A DNA stretch of 64,000 bases from Bin5 sp965221345. GTDB taxonomy: Bacteria > Chloroflexota > Anaerolineae > Caldilineales > Caldilineaceae. The stretch is taken from contig CBDCSD010000002.1 in assembly GCA_965221345.1 (NCBI GenBank), forward strand, positions 1,798,001 to 1,862,000. Reading direction: 5' to 3'. Numbering within the stretch: position 1 is the first letter of the stretch; every line of letters starts with the position of its first letter. Positions 16,754 through 24,702 of this stretch are shown here, one piece after another. The position numbers and the translations under genes are program-made. The notes under the pieces are model-generated. The model made no database searches and was not told the origin of the DNA. It saw nothing but the letters and a program-made list of their open reading frames with translations.

Positions 16754-18153
16754 TTTGCACCTCCTTGCAGGCTTCTGTGTCGGTCGATGCGGGACCTGTG
16801 CCTGCGATCGCGCACGATCCGCGTCCGAACGATCCGGTCAATGCCGGGCAGCTGTATGTTGGCGTCGATTTCGCCCACCAGGAGGACCTCTCCAGTGCGC
16901 GTCCGGTGGACGAAGCAGTTGCTGGTTTGCAGCGCACTGTAGACGCGCTGTTCCAGTTCAAAATCCGGCTCGGCCTGGTTGGCGCGCCCGCGATACCACC
17001 AGGCGCCGTCGCCTTCGCAGGCGCCGATTCGATCTCCCATGAAGTGCCAGGCGTGACCCGCTTCGTCGATTCGTTTGTCAGTTCGATTGGCCGCCTCATT
17101 ACCCAAGTAAGGGCCGCAGACGTGGGGACCATGTACCCAGATTCCCCTTTCGTCAAACCGGTATGCGATCTCCGCAACCGGCTTTCCCAGAAAGAGCGTC
17201 TGGAAGTAGCCCTTTTCCCTGCTGCGCCTGACGGCGGTCTGCGCGTCTGCGACGGCGACAGGCTCGGCCTCGGTGCTGCCATAGAGCTGCCGCCAACGCG
17301 CGTGCGGCCATCGCTCAAACGCCCGCTCAAAGATCCGGCAGTCGGTCAGCGCGCCGCCCACGTGGACGCTCTTGAGGCTGGGGAGAGTTGCATGTTGCAT
17401 CAGCTCCAACAGAAAGGCAGGGCCGCAGGTCAGCGATTCCGGCTGCAGCGACGGCGGCAACCGATCGATTTGACGCAGAAGCCGGTGTTTCCAGGGATTT
17501 GGCAACACCAGCGAGGGTCGGCCAGAAGCGAGATTGGCCAGAACGAAATTGGCGAAAATGCACAGGTCTGTCCCCGCTAGTTCGGCAGTCTTGAGCGAAC
17601 GGCCCAGCACCTGATGCTGTTGGAGGAGCGCGCCCTGGGTTCTGACAACGCCCTTGGGCGCACCGGTCGTACCGGAGGTAAAGGTAATGATCGCCGGCGA
17701 GTCGGCATCGGTATCTTCAACCACGAATTTCCAGCGGCTTGTCTGTTGCGTCAGGCTGCGGATACTCAGCTTGTGAGGAATACTGCGAATGGCCCGATAG
17801 CGCAAGCCCCATAGCTTTCCCAGCCAGCCGCTGACAAAAAACTTGGGCGCTACCGCCCTCGTTGCGTGTTCTATGTGGCCGGCGGGCATCCACGGTTCAA
17901 TGAGGACGACGGTTGCGCCGATAGCGAGGATAGCGAACACGGCCGCGTAGAGCCGGACGCTGAGGCGGTCCTGCACGAGGATCAGGTCGCCTGATTGGAC
18001 GCCGCCGGCGACGAGCGCGTGTTGCATGGCGTTCGCCAGCGTGAAAAGCTCGGCAAAGGTGGTTACATAGCCTGCCGAAGCGCCCGGAAACCAGATGGCA
18101 GGCCGATTGGGGCTTTCGGCGACATGGTCGAGGGTCAGTTGGACGCAGTTCAA
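16738..18153 (-). CDS. AMP-forming acyl/aryl ligase, ANL superfamily, OleC-like
   Basis: A 471-aa adenylate-forming enzyme. P-loop IITFTSGTTGAPKGV is at 155-169. The A5 motif LYGSTEAEPVAVAD is near 290, and FMGDRIG with GAWWYRGR is near 388-405. The overall order resembles OleC-type beta-lactone synthetases and short fatty-acid ligases. The extreme C-terminus reads DRRHRSRIDR, where OleC-like enzymes, as I remember them, have RHNAKIGR; the catalytic lysine would then be arginine. The start codon is a TTG, with only a weak Shine-Dalgarno. It sits 29 bases after the BtaA-like gene and overlaps UbiA. Predicted role: adenylating a carboxylate, perhaps on the aminocarboxypropyl product of the preceding enzyme. 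Confidence 0.85.
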   Translation of the reverse strand: MNCVQLTLDHVAESPNRPAIWFPGASAGYVTTFAELFTLANAMQHALVAGGVQSGDLILVQDRLSVRLYAAVFAILAIGATVVLIEPWMPAGHIEHATRAVAPKFFVSGWLGKLWGLRYRAIRSIPHKLSIRSLTQQTSRWKFVVEDTDADSPAIITFTSGTTGAPKGVVRTQGALLQQHQVLGRSLKTAELAGTDLCIFANFVLANLASGRPSLVLPNPWKHRLLRQIDRLPPSLQPESLTCGPAFLLELMQHATLPSLKSVHVGGALTDCRIFERAFERWPHARWRQLYGSTEAEPVAVADAQTAVRRSREKGYFQTLFLGKPVAEIAYRFDERGIWVHGPHVCGPYLGNEAANRTDKRIDEAGHAWHFMGDRIGACEGDGAWWYRGRANQAEPDFELEQRVYSALQTSNCFVHRTRTGEVLLVGEIDANIQLPGIDRIVRTRIVRDRRHRSRIDRHRSLQGGAKWELG

Positions 18154-18182
18154 TGGAGTTCCCGTGGGACTGAATTCATCTG

Positions 18183-19283
18183 TTATAGGACCTCATCGAC
18201 GTGGAAGGCCTGATAGAAGAATGCCTTATCGCGTCGAAAACAGTTTTCGGACAGCTGCTGCAGTTGACGGACCCGCTCCGGCCAGTGAGGGGCGATCCCT
18301 CTGGTTACGAGCATGTTCCAATAGGCAAGGCGAGCGGAAGGCCGGGCGTGCTCCAGCAGGAGGCCAGCCGTCTTCAGGAAAAGCTCATGGCTCATGTACT
18401 CAAATATATCGGACAAGTTGAACTTATCGAAACCGGTCTTGTCAGCCTCAAAGACATCATCGATGGCACCGTGGAACAGTTTCAGTCGCGATAGATTGCG
18501 TCTTATTTTCTTGTAGTTCTCTTCACGCACATAAAAGGGCAGCGTTTGTCGAAAAGAGCCGGTAACGATGTAGTCGAGAAACGGGTTGTCGTGGGTGGGC
18601 AGGTTGGTGAGACCCTCTTCAACGCGTCGCAGTATGGGCGGGCCCGCGCTGCCCTCTACGAATCGCATGAACTCGGGGTCTCGCGCCACTCTGCCCAGAA
18701 TTGGCCGGCTCAGGAGGATCCTGCAGAACAGCCGCCAGCGCCAGGTGTCCCAGCGGTTGCGGAAGAAGGCGCGGCGCGCGGGCTGGTCTTTTTCGGTGAG
18801 CAGGTCACGTATGGTCTCTCGGCTGTGGATCAGTGGGAGGACCCACGACCCGAAGAAGCGCAGGTAGCCCTCGAATTTCCCGTAGTGGATGAGCCCGCCG
18901 GCAATGTTATCCTGATGCTGGTCGAAGTACAGCCTTGTGGAGGGACACAAAGAGGAACGCAGGGCCTGATAGAGATCAATGCGGTCCCCGCAATCGCGGA
19001 AACCCAGAAAGGCGAGCAGGTCCGCATGGCAGAGCTCGGCAAAGGCAACCTGTCTGATTTCGACGCAAGCCAGTTGCACAGCGTTGACATCGCAGGCAAC
19101 CACTACGTCAGGATCGCTCGCCAACAGGGCCAGAGAGTTGTCGCCGGCCGATGCGACAGAGAGACACCGGTCCCCCTTCTTCAATGCCAGAGCCTCCAGG
19201 AGGATGTCGGCATCCTCCCAGCAATTTGCGTAGCGAACCCGGTCGAAAGCAGTTCGCTTCTGGATTGCGTCGTGGTTGGTCAT
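18183..19283 (-). CDS. DUF3419/BtaA-like S-adenosylmethionine aminocarboxypropyl transferase
   Basis: A 366-aa member of the DUF3419 family. Its best-known member, BtaA, transfers the 3-amino-3-carboxypropyl group of SAM to diacylglycerol in betaine-lipid synthesis. Visible features: FDRVRYANCWEDADIL (13-28), the family opening; the SAM loop CLSVASAGDNSLALL (40-54); DVNAVQLACVEIRQ after the second strand; and FNLSDIFEYMSHE near 285, a conserved DUF3419 stretch. I place the start at the ATG; an in-frame TTG lies six codons upstream. No btaB methyltransferase follows. Instead come an adenylating ligase, a UbiA enzyme and a phosphotransferase, so the product is probably not the usual betaine lipid. 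It is first in a tight five-gene operon. Confidence 0.85.
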   Translation of the reverse strand: MTNHDAIQKRTAFDRVRYANCWEDADILLEALALKKGDRCLSVASAGDNSLALLASDPDVVVACDVNAVQLACVEIRQVAFAELCHADLLAFLGFRDCGDRIDLYQALRSSLCPSTRLYFDQHQDNIAGGLIHYGKFEGYLRFFGSWVLPLIHSRETIRDLLTEKDQPARRAFFRNRWDTWRWRLFCRILLSRPILGRVARDPEFMRFVEGSAGPPILRRVEEGLTNLPTHDNPFLDYIVTGSFRQTLPFYVREENYKKIRRNLSRLKLFHGAIDDVFEADKTGFDKFNLSDIFEYMSHELFLKTAGLLLEHARPSARLAYWNMLVTRGIAPHWPERVRQLQQLSENCFRRDKAFFYQAFHVDEVL

Positions 19284-19536
19284 CGCGCGCAGATTAGGCA
19301 ATTGGAGCGCCGGCGGCTCGCCTTTTGTTGCGAAGCACGCTGACTCTTGGTCTCATTAGGGACTTACTTTGGCTGTACTTGTATCCAACACCGCCACTCC
19401 AGGAAATCTCGAACAAGCATTTCTAAACACGCCCGCCATCATGGTGTTTATCCGCTCTGGAAATATTGCGGAAGCAAGTGCAATGCGCCTGCCGAACCGT
19501 TGCGCTGAAAGGGCGGTCGTTCTTGGTTTTGTTACA

Positions 19537-20178
19537 TCAATTATGCCGGATCTGAGAGGAGACGCTGGGCCGCCATTTAGTATACCAACGGACAAATTTC
19601 ACCCAGCTTAAGAAGGCATTGGCCTTTATTGCCTTGAAGACCTGCTTTTGGTAGGCAATGCAATCATCACCGGTCATGACGAATGTTCTTTTGGCCTGAC
19701 CGTGCAGACCCTCAATGACCAACCACTGCCCACCCCCAAAAATAAGGGTATGATTGGCGATATGCTCGGCTTCGGGGCCAAGAAGCTGAACATGCATCAG
19801 GTCTTCTATTCTGGCCAGCTTCCGCAGTATACCATTGGACATCACGGGGTTGCTGAGGGTTTCACGGGTAAGGGGCGTGAACAACACTGCTATAATTCGC
19901 CACACCTCGAATTCATCTAACTTGCCATCGGCCGTGTAGCTGATCATATCGTGTACATTTTCAAGCTTCAACGGCACCAGAAAATCGTATTTGTCCGGCA
20001 AACCCGGATCAATGTAGATCCGGTCTTCTCCTATCCTTGCGGTTAGCTCCTCGCCGGTTTCCTCGATGGTGATGCCAATTACATCGAACAAACCAGTAAA
20101 TAAATTCACCATCTGTTCTGTTTGGAGGATTGCTCGCCAAAGGTCTACTGCCCGGCCGGTCTGCGATTCATTTTTCAT
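19537..20178 (-). CDS. Hypothetical protein, possibly lipid-binding
   Basis: A 213-aa soluble protein. I start it at the ATG of MKNESQTGRAVDLW because AAGGGAGGAAGGG lies just upstream; the frame is open for about 80 further codons, so a longer form is possible. It has LFDVIGITIEETGEELTARI near 30, then DFLVPLKLENVHDMI, and IFGGGQWLVIEGLHGQAKRT near 155. The alternation of beta strands with PLKLENV faintly resembles SCP2-type lipid-binding domains, but I cannot name the family with confidence. No neighbour is obviously linked. The upstream gap holds no gene. Confidence 0.55.
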   Translation of the reverse strand: MKNESQTGRAVDLWRAILQTEQMVNLFTGLFDVIGITIEETGEELTARIGEDRIYIDPGLPDKYDFLVPLKLENVHDMISYTADGKLDEFEVWRIIAVLFTPLTRETLSNPVMSNGILRKLARIEDLMHVQLLGPEAEHIANHTLIFGGGQWLVIEGLHGQAKRTFVMTGDDCIAYQKQVFKAIKANAFLSWVKFVRWYTKWRPSVSSQIRHN

Positions 20179-20949
20179 CCCTTCCTCCCTTGCTATCAGC
20201 CTGAATTCGGAGTCAGTTAGCGTCTCGGCAAACTGGTCGTAGAGAGGTTGCTTACCCAAATCCCTGAGGTCTGCCCCAATGTTAAGTGTGAATTCAATTT
20301 GAAACCAAGACTTCCTGTGCGGGCTGCATCTGGTGATCGCTGTCGTCTCGACCGCTCTGCCGATATTTGCAAGCTCTTGGTCTCTTTTGGGACCTGCATT
20401 GGGACGGCCGTTCACTCTTACAGAGCAGCCGTAAGTCCCTTTCTTTCTCCGTATGCAGTATTGACGTATCTATGCTTGCAAGAGTCAGTGGCGCTGGCTG
20501 TACAAACATCCTGAGATGGAGTCAGATTAGCACAGATGGTCAAATCTTTCGAGTTCTGGCGTACGGCGAAGGTGCATCCCAAGATGGAGGCACGTCTCTG
20601 GCTTACCACTGGAGAGTAACGCTGGAATCCGCAGCCCGCATCGTGCAAGCGACCTGAATCACCTTCGAGATGGAGTCTCATAAAGAAGCAATGCCGAGCG
20701 AGGAAGTGGTCGATGTGTCACTCCTCCATGACTACAACGGCAATGGGCGCATATGTTGCTTAGAGACGCGTCCTTACGGGATTGCGCCAATGCGGCAGAA
20801 GCATCCGGCGCTATGGCATATACGCAATCCGAAAGGGGAGGGCGCTGATTGAGATTGGTGAGTGGCGAGGTCAACAGGGCGCCGCGGACTGCCGTGGTTC
20901 CGAGCGCCCATGCCCGGTATGATGCGAAGGATTCGGGCCGCGCTCTAGA
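20179..20949. other. Gap without a recognisable gene
   Basis: About 770 bases. Open frames occur on both strands but none has convincing composition, ribosome-binding site or motifs. Part (20179-20415) may be an N-terminal extension of the hypothetical gene below it. I see nothing else. Confidence 0.4.
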
Positions 20950-21165
20950 CTATGCGTTTACCACAGCCATAGAAGACTGCGGTTCGGGAATGGGGAGGTC
21001 ATTCTCCTTCAACCCCTCCAGATGGAATGCTATCGCTTCAGAAATCTGTTGATAGGTCTCTGCGCGTGTCTTGCCCGTTGCCACGCAGCCAGGCAGGTCC
21101 GGCACGTAGGCGCAGTAGTTGTCAGCCGCTTTTTCAATCACGACCGCATACTCGAGTCCCATCAT
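20950..21165 (-). CDS. hicB: HicB-family antitoxin
   Basis: A 71-residue protein, MMGLEYAVVIEKAADNYCAY then VPDLPGCVATGKTRAETYQQ, that is a textbook HicB partial RNase-H-fold domain. The PDLPGC motif (about 21-26) is the family hallmark. Members neutralise the HicA mRNA interferase and often repress their own operon through a C-terminal DNA-binding domain; here the protein ends soon after the core, so autoregulation by a helix-turn-helix is not evident. The ATGs overlap the end of an upstream hicA reading frame that carries an internal stop. It is therefore an apparently orphaned antitoxin. Calls of this small family are reliable. Confidence 0.85.
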   Translation of the reverse strand: MMGLEYAVVIEKAADNYCAYVPDLPGCVATGKTRAETYQQISEAIAFHLEGLKENDLPIPEPQSSMAVVNA

Positions 21166-21359
21166 CTGTTCTCTCCTTTGAGTCCGCCCTGTCCAAAAAT
21201 GCTGTTCCAGGTCTTTGGTCTTAAGCTATCTCTGCCATGACCCCCAATCGAAACACGTCCAATCTGCTAAGGATGTTTGAATTGCCGGTGGCTTCCCCTA
21301 CTCCTGACCAGTTCCCACCCATCCCCTTCTATCATTCTTATGGCATCCCGCACTTTCAT
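21162..21359 (-). pseudogene. hicA: hicA toxin gene interrupted by an in-frame TAG
   Basis: Reading codon by codon from the ATG at 21359 gives MKVRDAIRMIEGDGWELVRS then RGSHRQFKHP, then TAG (21267-21269), then QIGRVSIGGHGRDSLRPKTW and NSIFGQGGLKGENR before a TGA that overlaps the hicB start. This matches the HicA double-stranded RNA-binding-like fold from end to end: W-E-x-V-R-x-x-G-S-H with the catalytic histidine, K-H-P, then G-R-V-x-x-x-x-H and the final S-I-x-x-Q-x-G. Only the codon after His-Pro is a stop. It is too short between stops for routine ORF calling. Either the toxin is inactivated, or the amber codon is read through. Gene order hicA-hicB is standard. Confidence 0.85.
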
Positions 21360-21389
21360 TTCCATAATTGAGTCCTGTGCCTTGCTGCC

Positions 21390-21892
21390 AGTTTACTTTG
21401 CGCGTCAACCCCAGTCCAATAGAGCTCATGATCGCGTGCATCCCGAATTACTGTCCCTCTGCGAACTGCCCTTTCACCCAACGCAAAAAGGATCCGCTGA
21501 ACAGCCATCAACCGATCGCCCGCAATCCTGAAAATCCTCAAATCCTGCAAATCCTGATTCAGACAATGTCCACCCAAAAACCTGCGACAGACCCGAATTC
21601 ACGCGTGGATCCCACACTATTCCCCCTCTGCCAACCGCCCTTTCAGCCGACGGAAAAAGGATCCGCTGAACAGGCATCATCCGGTCGCCAACCATCCCGA
21701 AAATCCACTCCAATCCCGTAAATCCTGCTTCAGACAGCGCAAAACGCCCCTCCAAAACCCCGCCCACCCACCGCCGCACAGGTCTCCAGCCCCTGACCCC
21801 TGACCCCCTTCCCCTGCAGTTCCAGCACTCATCCGGTCGCAAACCATCCCGAAAATCCCCCCCAATCCCGCAAATCCTGCTTCAGACAGCAG
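21390..21892. repeat. Degenerate ~175-bp tandem repeat ending in the AATCCTG...TTCAGACA element
   Basis: Two similar units (about 21390-21568 and 21585-21740) share CCCTCTGC, CCTTTC, AAAAAGGATCCGCTGAACAG and the tail AATCCTG-(A)AAATCCTG-NTTCAGACA. A third tail lies at 21846-21892. The same tail recurs at 31893-31936, 37191-37220 and 37306-37365, so it is a dispersed family. The stretch between hicA and the glutamine-synthetase gene holds no gene. Confidence 0.75.
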
Positions 21893-21955
21893 CTGCCCGA
21901 AAATCTGAAATGCACCCGGAAAAGGAACCTGTGGGTTTTTCCCGGCACTATCGTA

Positions 21956-21961
21956 TATAAT
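21956..21961 (+). promoter_or_regulatory. Possible -10 element for the glutamine-synthetase-family gene
   Basis: A perfect TATAAT lies 84 bases before the GTG start. No good -35 hexamer is present at the right distance, so this is only a candidate. Confidence 0.3.
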
Positions 21962-22044
21962 TCTCCAATCTTAACCCCCGCGTACATTCACTTGAAGATT
22001 CTACGCGTTCCGCGCAGGAACCAATCACGCCGGAGGCAAAAAAA

Positions 22045-23445
22045 GTGCGGCCGGATCTTAATAAAATCCCAGGAATGCTGAGCGTCGATGAACTGCGCAC
22101 AGCCGTCGATGACGGCTCGATAGACACCGTCATCCTCGGTTTCCCCGACCCGTACGGAAAACTGATGGGGAAGCGCCTTGACGCCTCCTTCTTCCTGACC
22201 GACGTGGCGCGCGGTACCCACGCCTGCGACTACCTCTTTACCGTGGACATGGAGATGGAACCAGTCACCGGGTACGAATTCTCCAGCTGGGATCTCGGAT
22301 ACGGCGACGTGCATCTGGCGCCCGATCTCGGCACCCTCCGCAAGCTGTCCTGGCTCGATCGGACCGCTCTCGTGATCTGCGACGCCCAACTGGAACCCGG
22401 ACATGAGCCTGTAACAGTAGCCCCCCGTTCGATCCTGCGCAGGCAGCTTGAAAGGCTGCGCTCTCAGGGATTTGAAGCGATGGCGGGATCAGAACTGGAA
22501 TACTTTCTGTACCGGACCTCATACTTGGACGCCGCCCGCAACGGCTATCGTGATCTGGCCGAAGTCGGATGGTACCGGGAAGACTACCACCTCCTGCAAG
22601 CGTCGAGGACCGAAGACCTCAACGGCGCATACCGCCGCCATCTCGCCGCATCCGGCGTCCCCGTCGAGTCGACCAAGGGCGAGTTCGGAAAGAGCCAGCA
22701 CGAGCTGAACATCCGCTACGCTCCTATCCTGGAAATGGCTGACCGCCATCTCCTTCTCAAGCAGGCAGTGAAGGAGATATCAGACCAGCTCGGTTGCAGC
22801 GCCACCTTCATGGCCAAGCCCGATGCGGCCGAGGCCGGTTCCAGTTCCCACCTCCACGTCAGCCTGTGGACGCCCGCGAACGGTGAATTGACCAATGCCT
22901 TCCCCGGTACCGGAGACCTCGCCGGCATCGCCTGCTCCGACGTCTTCCGCTGGTTCCTGGGTGGGTGGATGCACTACCTACCAGAGCTAATGGTATGCTA
23001 CGCCCCAACCGTGAACTCGTACAAGCGATATGAGGCCGGCAGCTGGGCCCCAACCGCATTGGCGTGGTCGCCCGACAACCGTACCGCTGGCTTCCGTGTC
23101 GTCGGCACAGGACCCAGTCTTCGCATCGAGTGCCGCATTACCGGCGCCGACGTGAACCCATACCTCGCATATGCAGCGGTCATCGCCTCCGGAGTGGCCG
23201 GTATCGAGCAACAGATCGAGCCGCCGCCCCCATACATCGGAGACGTCTATGCAGCTTCTGACAAGCTGATGCTGCCCGGCAGCCTCGCGGAGGCGGTCCG
23301 CAGTTTCGAGAGCAGCGAACTGGCCCGTTCCGCATTCGGCGCCGACGTCGTCGCCCACTACACACACTTCTTCACCACCGAGGCCGAAGCATACCGCAGA
23401 GCCGTCACCGACTGGGAACGCACCCGCTACTTCGAGCGCATCTAA
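22045..23445 (+). CDS. Glutamine synthetase family protein (gamma-glutamyl ligase type)
   Basis: A 466-aa ATP-dependent ligase of the GS catalytic family, which joins glutamate to ammonia or an amine. Seen: the beta-grasp-like N-terminus with FPDPYGKLMGKRL (about 31-43); GSELEYFLY near 150, whose glutamates bind metal; KGEFGKSQHELNIRYA near 212, the KGE-x-G-x-x-QHE motif; SSSHLHVSLW near 272; and SYKRYEAGSWAPTALAWSPDNRTAGFR near 330. The N-terminal resemblance to PuuA and GlnA3-type enzymes makes glutamylation of an amine more likely than bulk ammonia assimilation. The start is GTG with GGAGG eight bases upstream. No operon partner follows. Confidence 0.88.
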   Translation: MRPDLNKIPGMLSVDELRTAVDDGSIDTVILGFPDPYGKLMGKRLDASFFLTDVARGTHACDYLFTVDMEMEPVTGYEFSSWDLGYGDVHLAPDLGTLRKLSWLDRTALVICDAQLEPGHEPVTVAPRSILRRQLERLRSQGFEAMAGSELEYFLYRTSYLDAARNGYRDLAEVGWYREDYHLLQASRTEDLNGAYRRHLAASGVPVESTKGEFGKSQHELNIRYAPILEMADRHLLLKQAVKEISDQLGCSATFMAKPDAAEAGSSSHLHVSLWTPANGELTNAFPGTGDLAGIACSDVFRWFLGGWMHYLPELMVCYAPTVNSYKRYEAGSWAPTALAWSPDNRTAGFRVVGTGPSLRIECRITGADVNPYLAYAAVIASGVAGIEQQIEPPPPYIGDVYAASDKLMLPGSLAEAVRSFESSELARSAFGADVVAHYTHFFTTEAEAYRRAVTDWERTRYFERI

Positions 23446-23743
23446 TGTGGATCCCCTTCGAAACCACGACCCGTCGCAAAAGCTGAACTTCGGGCTCGCG
23501 GCAGTTCACTATCCAATATCCCCTACCCACCGCTGTTCGCTGCCTGGGACGCCTGCGGGCGCAGACGCCCTCCGGCGGCTCCGGCCCGCTAAGGCGTGCC
23601 TCCGCGCCCTTCGCCGCTAAGGCGGCTCAGGGCTGGCGGTCGGGCCTGCGGCCCTCCCTTGTGCGGGGGGACACGCCCCGCAACGCCCCCCTCCAAAACA
23701 TGCCCCGCCAGGGCTGCCCTATCCCCTACCTCCTATCCCCTGC
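23446..23743. repeat. Repeat-rich spacer with a dispersed GC-rich element
   Basis: Positions 23635-23693 read GGCGGTCGGGCCTGCGGCCC and continue through TTGTGCGGGGGGACACGCCC to CCCCCCTC. Nearly the same 60 bases recur at 31341-31399. Composition is proline-codon-like in every frame, so the open frames here are spurious. No gene. Confidence 0.7.
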
Positions 23744-24073
23744 CGCATCTACCCCCCCAACGACGAAGACGGCCTCGTCATCTGCTTCTGGTCCCTGGAA
23801 TCCGGCTGGGGCCAATTCCGGATGACCCCGGGGCATTGTTCGCTCGAGGTCCTCTACGGCGCCCTACCCCTCCAGCGCCTCCACCTGCCCTTCTTGGCCG
23901 AAACCCCGGTATCCGCCCTCACTCTAAACGGTGACACGGTCGCCTTCGACAAGGTAGACGTCACCATCACCTTCGAGGCAAGAACCAAGATCAAGGCCGG
24001 ACAGACCCTGCAGGTGCTCTACTCCAAAGCGACCCAACCTTTCCTGCCTTCGGCTGCTTTTGAAGCTATTTGA
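23744..24073 (+). pseudogene. C-terminal remnant of a GH116/glucosylceramidase-like protein
   Basis: An open frame without a usable start encodes RIYPPNDEDGLVICFWSLES and then GWGQFRMTPGHCSLEVLYGALPLQ. The strand pattern F-W-S-x-x-x-G-W-G-x-F followed by x-x-L-E-V-x-Y-G-x-L-x-L-x-x-L resembles the very C-terminal beta-sandwich end of bacterial glucosylceramidase-like (GH116/DUF608) proteins. About 100 residues remain of a protein normally several hundred long, and upstream lies repeat DNA. It is a decayed fragment at the edge of the AT-richer island. Family identity is from memory. Confidence 0.45.
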
Positions 24074-24080
24074 AAAGGCG

Positions 24081-24147
24081 TATCGCACAGTTACATTCGA
24101 CTATCAAGGAGACAGGGATGCCAGACAAAAACAGCCAGACGTGTCCT
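24081..24147 (+). repeat. Left inverted repeat of the AT-richer island
   Basis: Sixty-seven bases beginning TATCGCACAG and ending AGACGTGTCCT. The reverse complement of 27810-27876 aligns without gaps and mostly identically, including the CAAGGAGACAG ribosome-binding region and the start of a tiny ORF. The two copies face inward and enclose about 3.7 kb. Confidence 0.75.
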
Positions 24148-24216
24148 GGATGTGGTTGCCCGATTGTGAGTTTGGAATCGGGCATTTCATATTTGAATAT
24201 CCAGAGGTCATGCTGA
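24118..24216 (+). CDS. Tiny CxxC ORF in the left inverted repeat
   Basis: A 32-residue frame, MPDKNSQTCPGCGCPIVSLE and 12 more residues, preceded by AAGGAG at a good distance. It shares its first ten codons with the ORF in the right repeat. The CPGC pair looks like half a zinc ribbon. It could be the stub of a longer gene cut by island insertion, or a real small protein. It slightly overlaps the convergent end of the next gene. Confidence 0.35.
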   Translation: MPDKNSQTCPGCGCPIVSLESGISYLNIQRSC

Positions 24217-24702
24217 GGACGGTGAGAATGGGGCGGGAGAAGGTGGGGTTAGGGGCCAAGATCGGGTGTTGGATTTCGTCATCCTAGAAGCCAGATTCCT
24301 AGCGATTTTTCTCCGTATCCTTTTGTCGTGATGCTTCCACCCCCAGACACCTACATGGGATGGGTTTGAAGGACTCGGTTTCTTGCGAATGATAACGGAA
24401 TCTTCGACGACTTTTTTGACTGAGCTTCTGATTTCATCACAACTTAGAATGGCCCACATGTATCCCCTTTCAGGCTCCAATGGCGGTCTTTTTTCGAGTT
24501 CTATGATGGCCTCATCATAGCCAATTGGAACATCCGCCTCGATACAGATTTGCTCCAGCCAATTGAAGGACAGATATGATTCGTTACCTCGAAACTCGAA
24601 AGCTTTGAAAGAGGGGAGGCCCTTCGTGGTCTGCCATTCTCGACATTGTCTGATAAGGCGGGCGTCGCTAAGATTGTGGCCACTGAACTCTGTATCAACC
24701 AT
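24208..24702 (-). CDS. Hypothetical protein B of a translationally coupled pair
   Basis: A 164-aa soluble protein starting MVDTEFSGHNLSDARLIRQC. It contains LPSFKAFEFRGNESYLSFNW (about 29-48), which fits a pattern I associate with uncharacterised two-gene cassettes in which this partner has a P-S-x-x-A-F...L-S-x-x motif. The last 25 residues are basic and then proline/serine-rich and may read past the original end into the flanking repeat. Its ATG overlaps the stop of the upstream partner by one base (TAATG), a clear sign of coupling. Function unknown; a toxin-antitoxin-like or defence accessory role is a guess. Confidence 0.6.
   Translation of the reverse strand: MVDTEFSGHNLSDARLIRQCREWQTTKGLPSFKAFEFRGNESYLSFNWLEQICIEADVPIGYDEAIIELEKRPPLEPERGYMWAILSCDEIRSSVKKVVEDSVIIRKKPSPSNPSHVGVWGWKHHDKRIRRKIARNLASRMTKSNTRSWPLTPPSPAPFSPSSA

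Noticed and set aside
19369..19611. 80-aa plus-strand ORF upstream of the BtaA-like operon
   Set aside because: No ribosome site, no family resemblance, and it overlaps the end of the hypothetical gene on the other strand.
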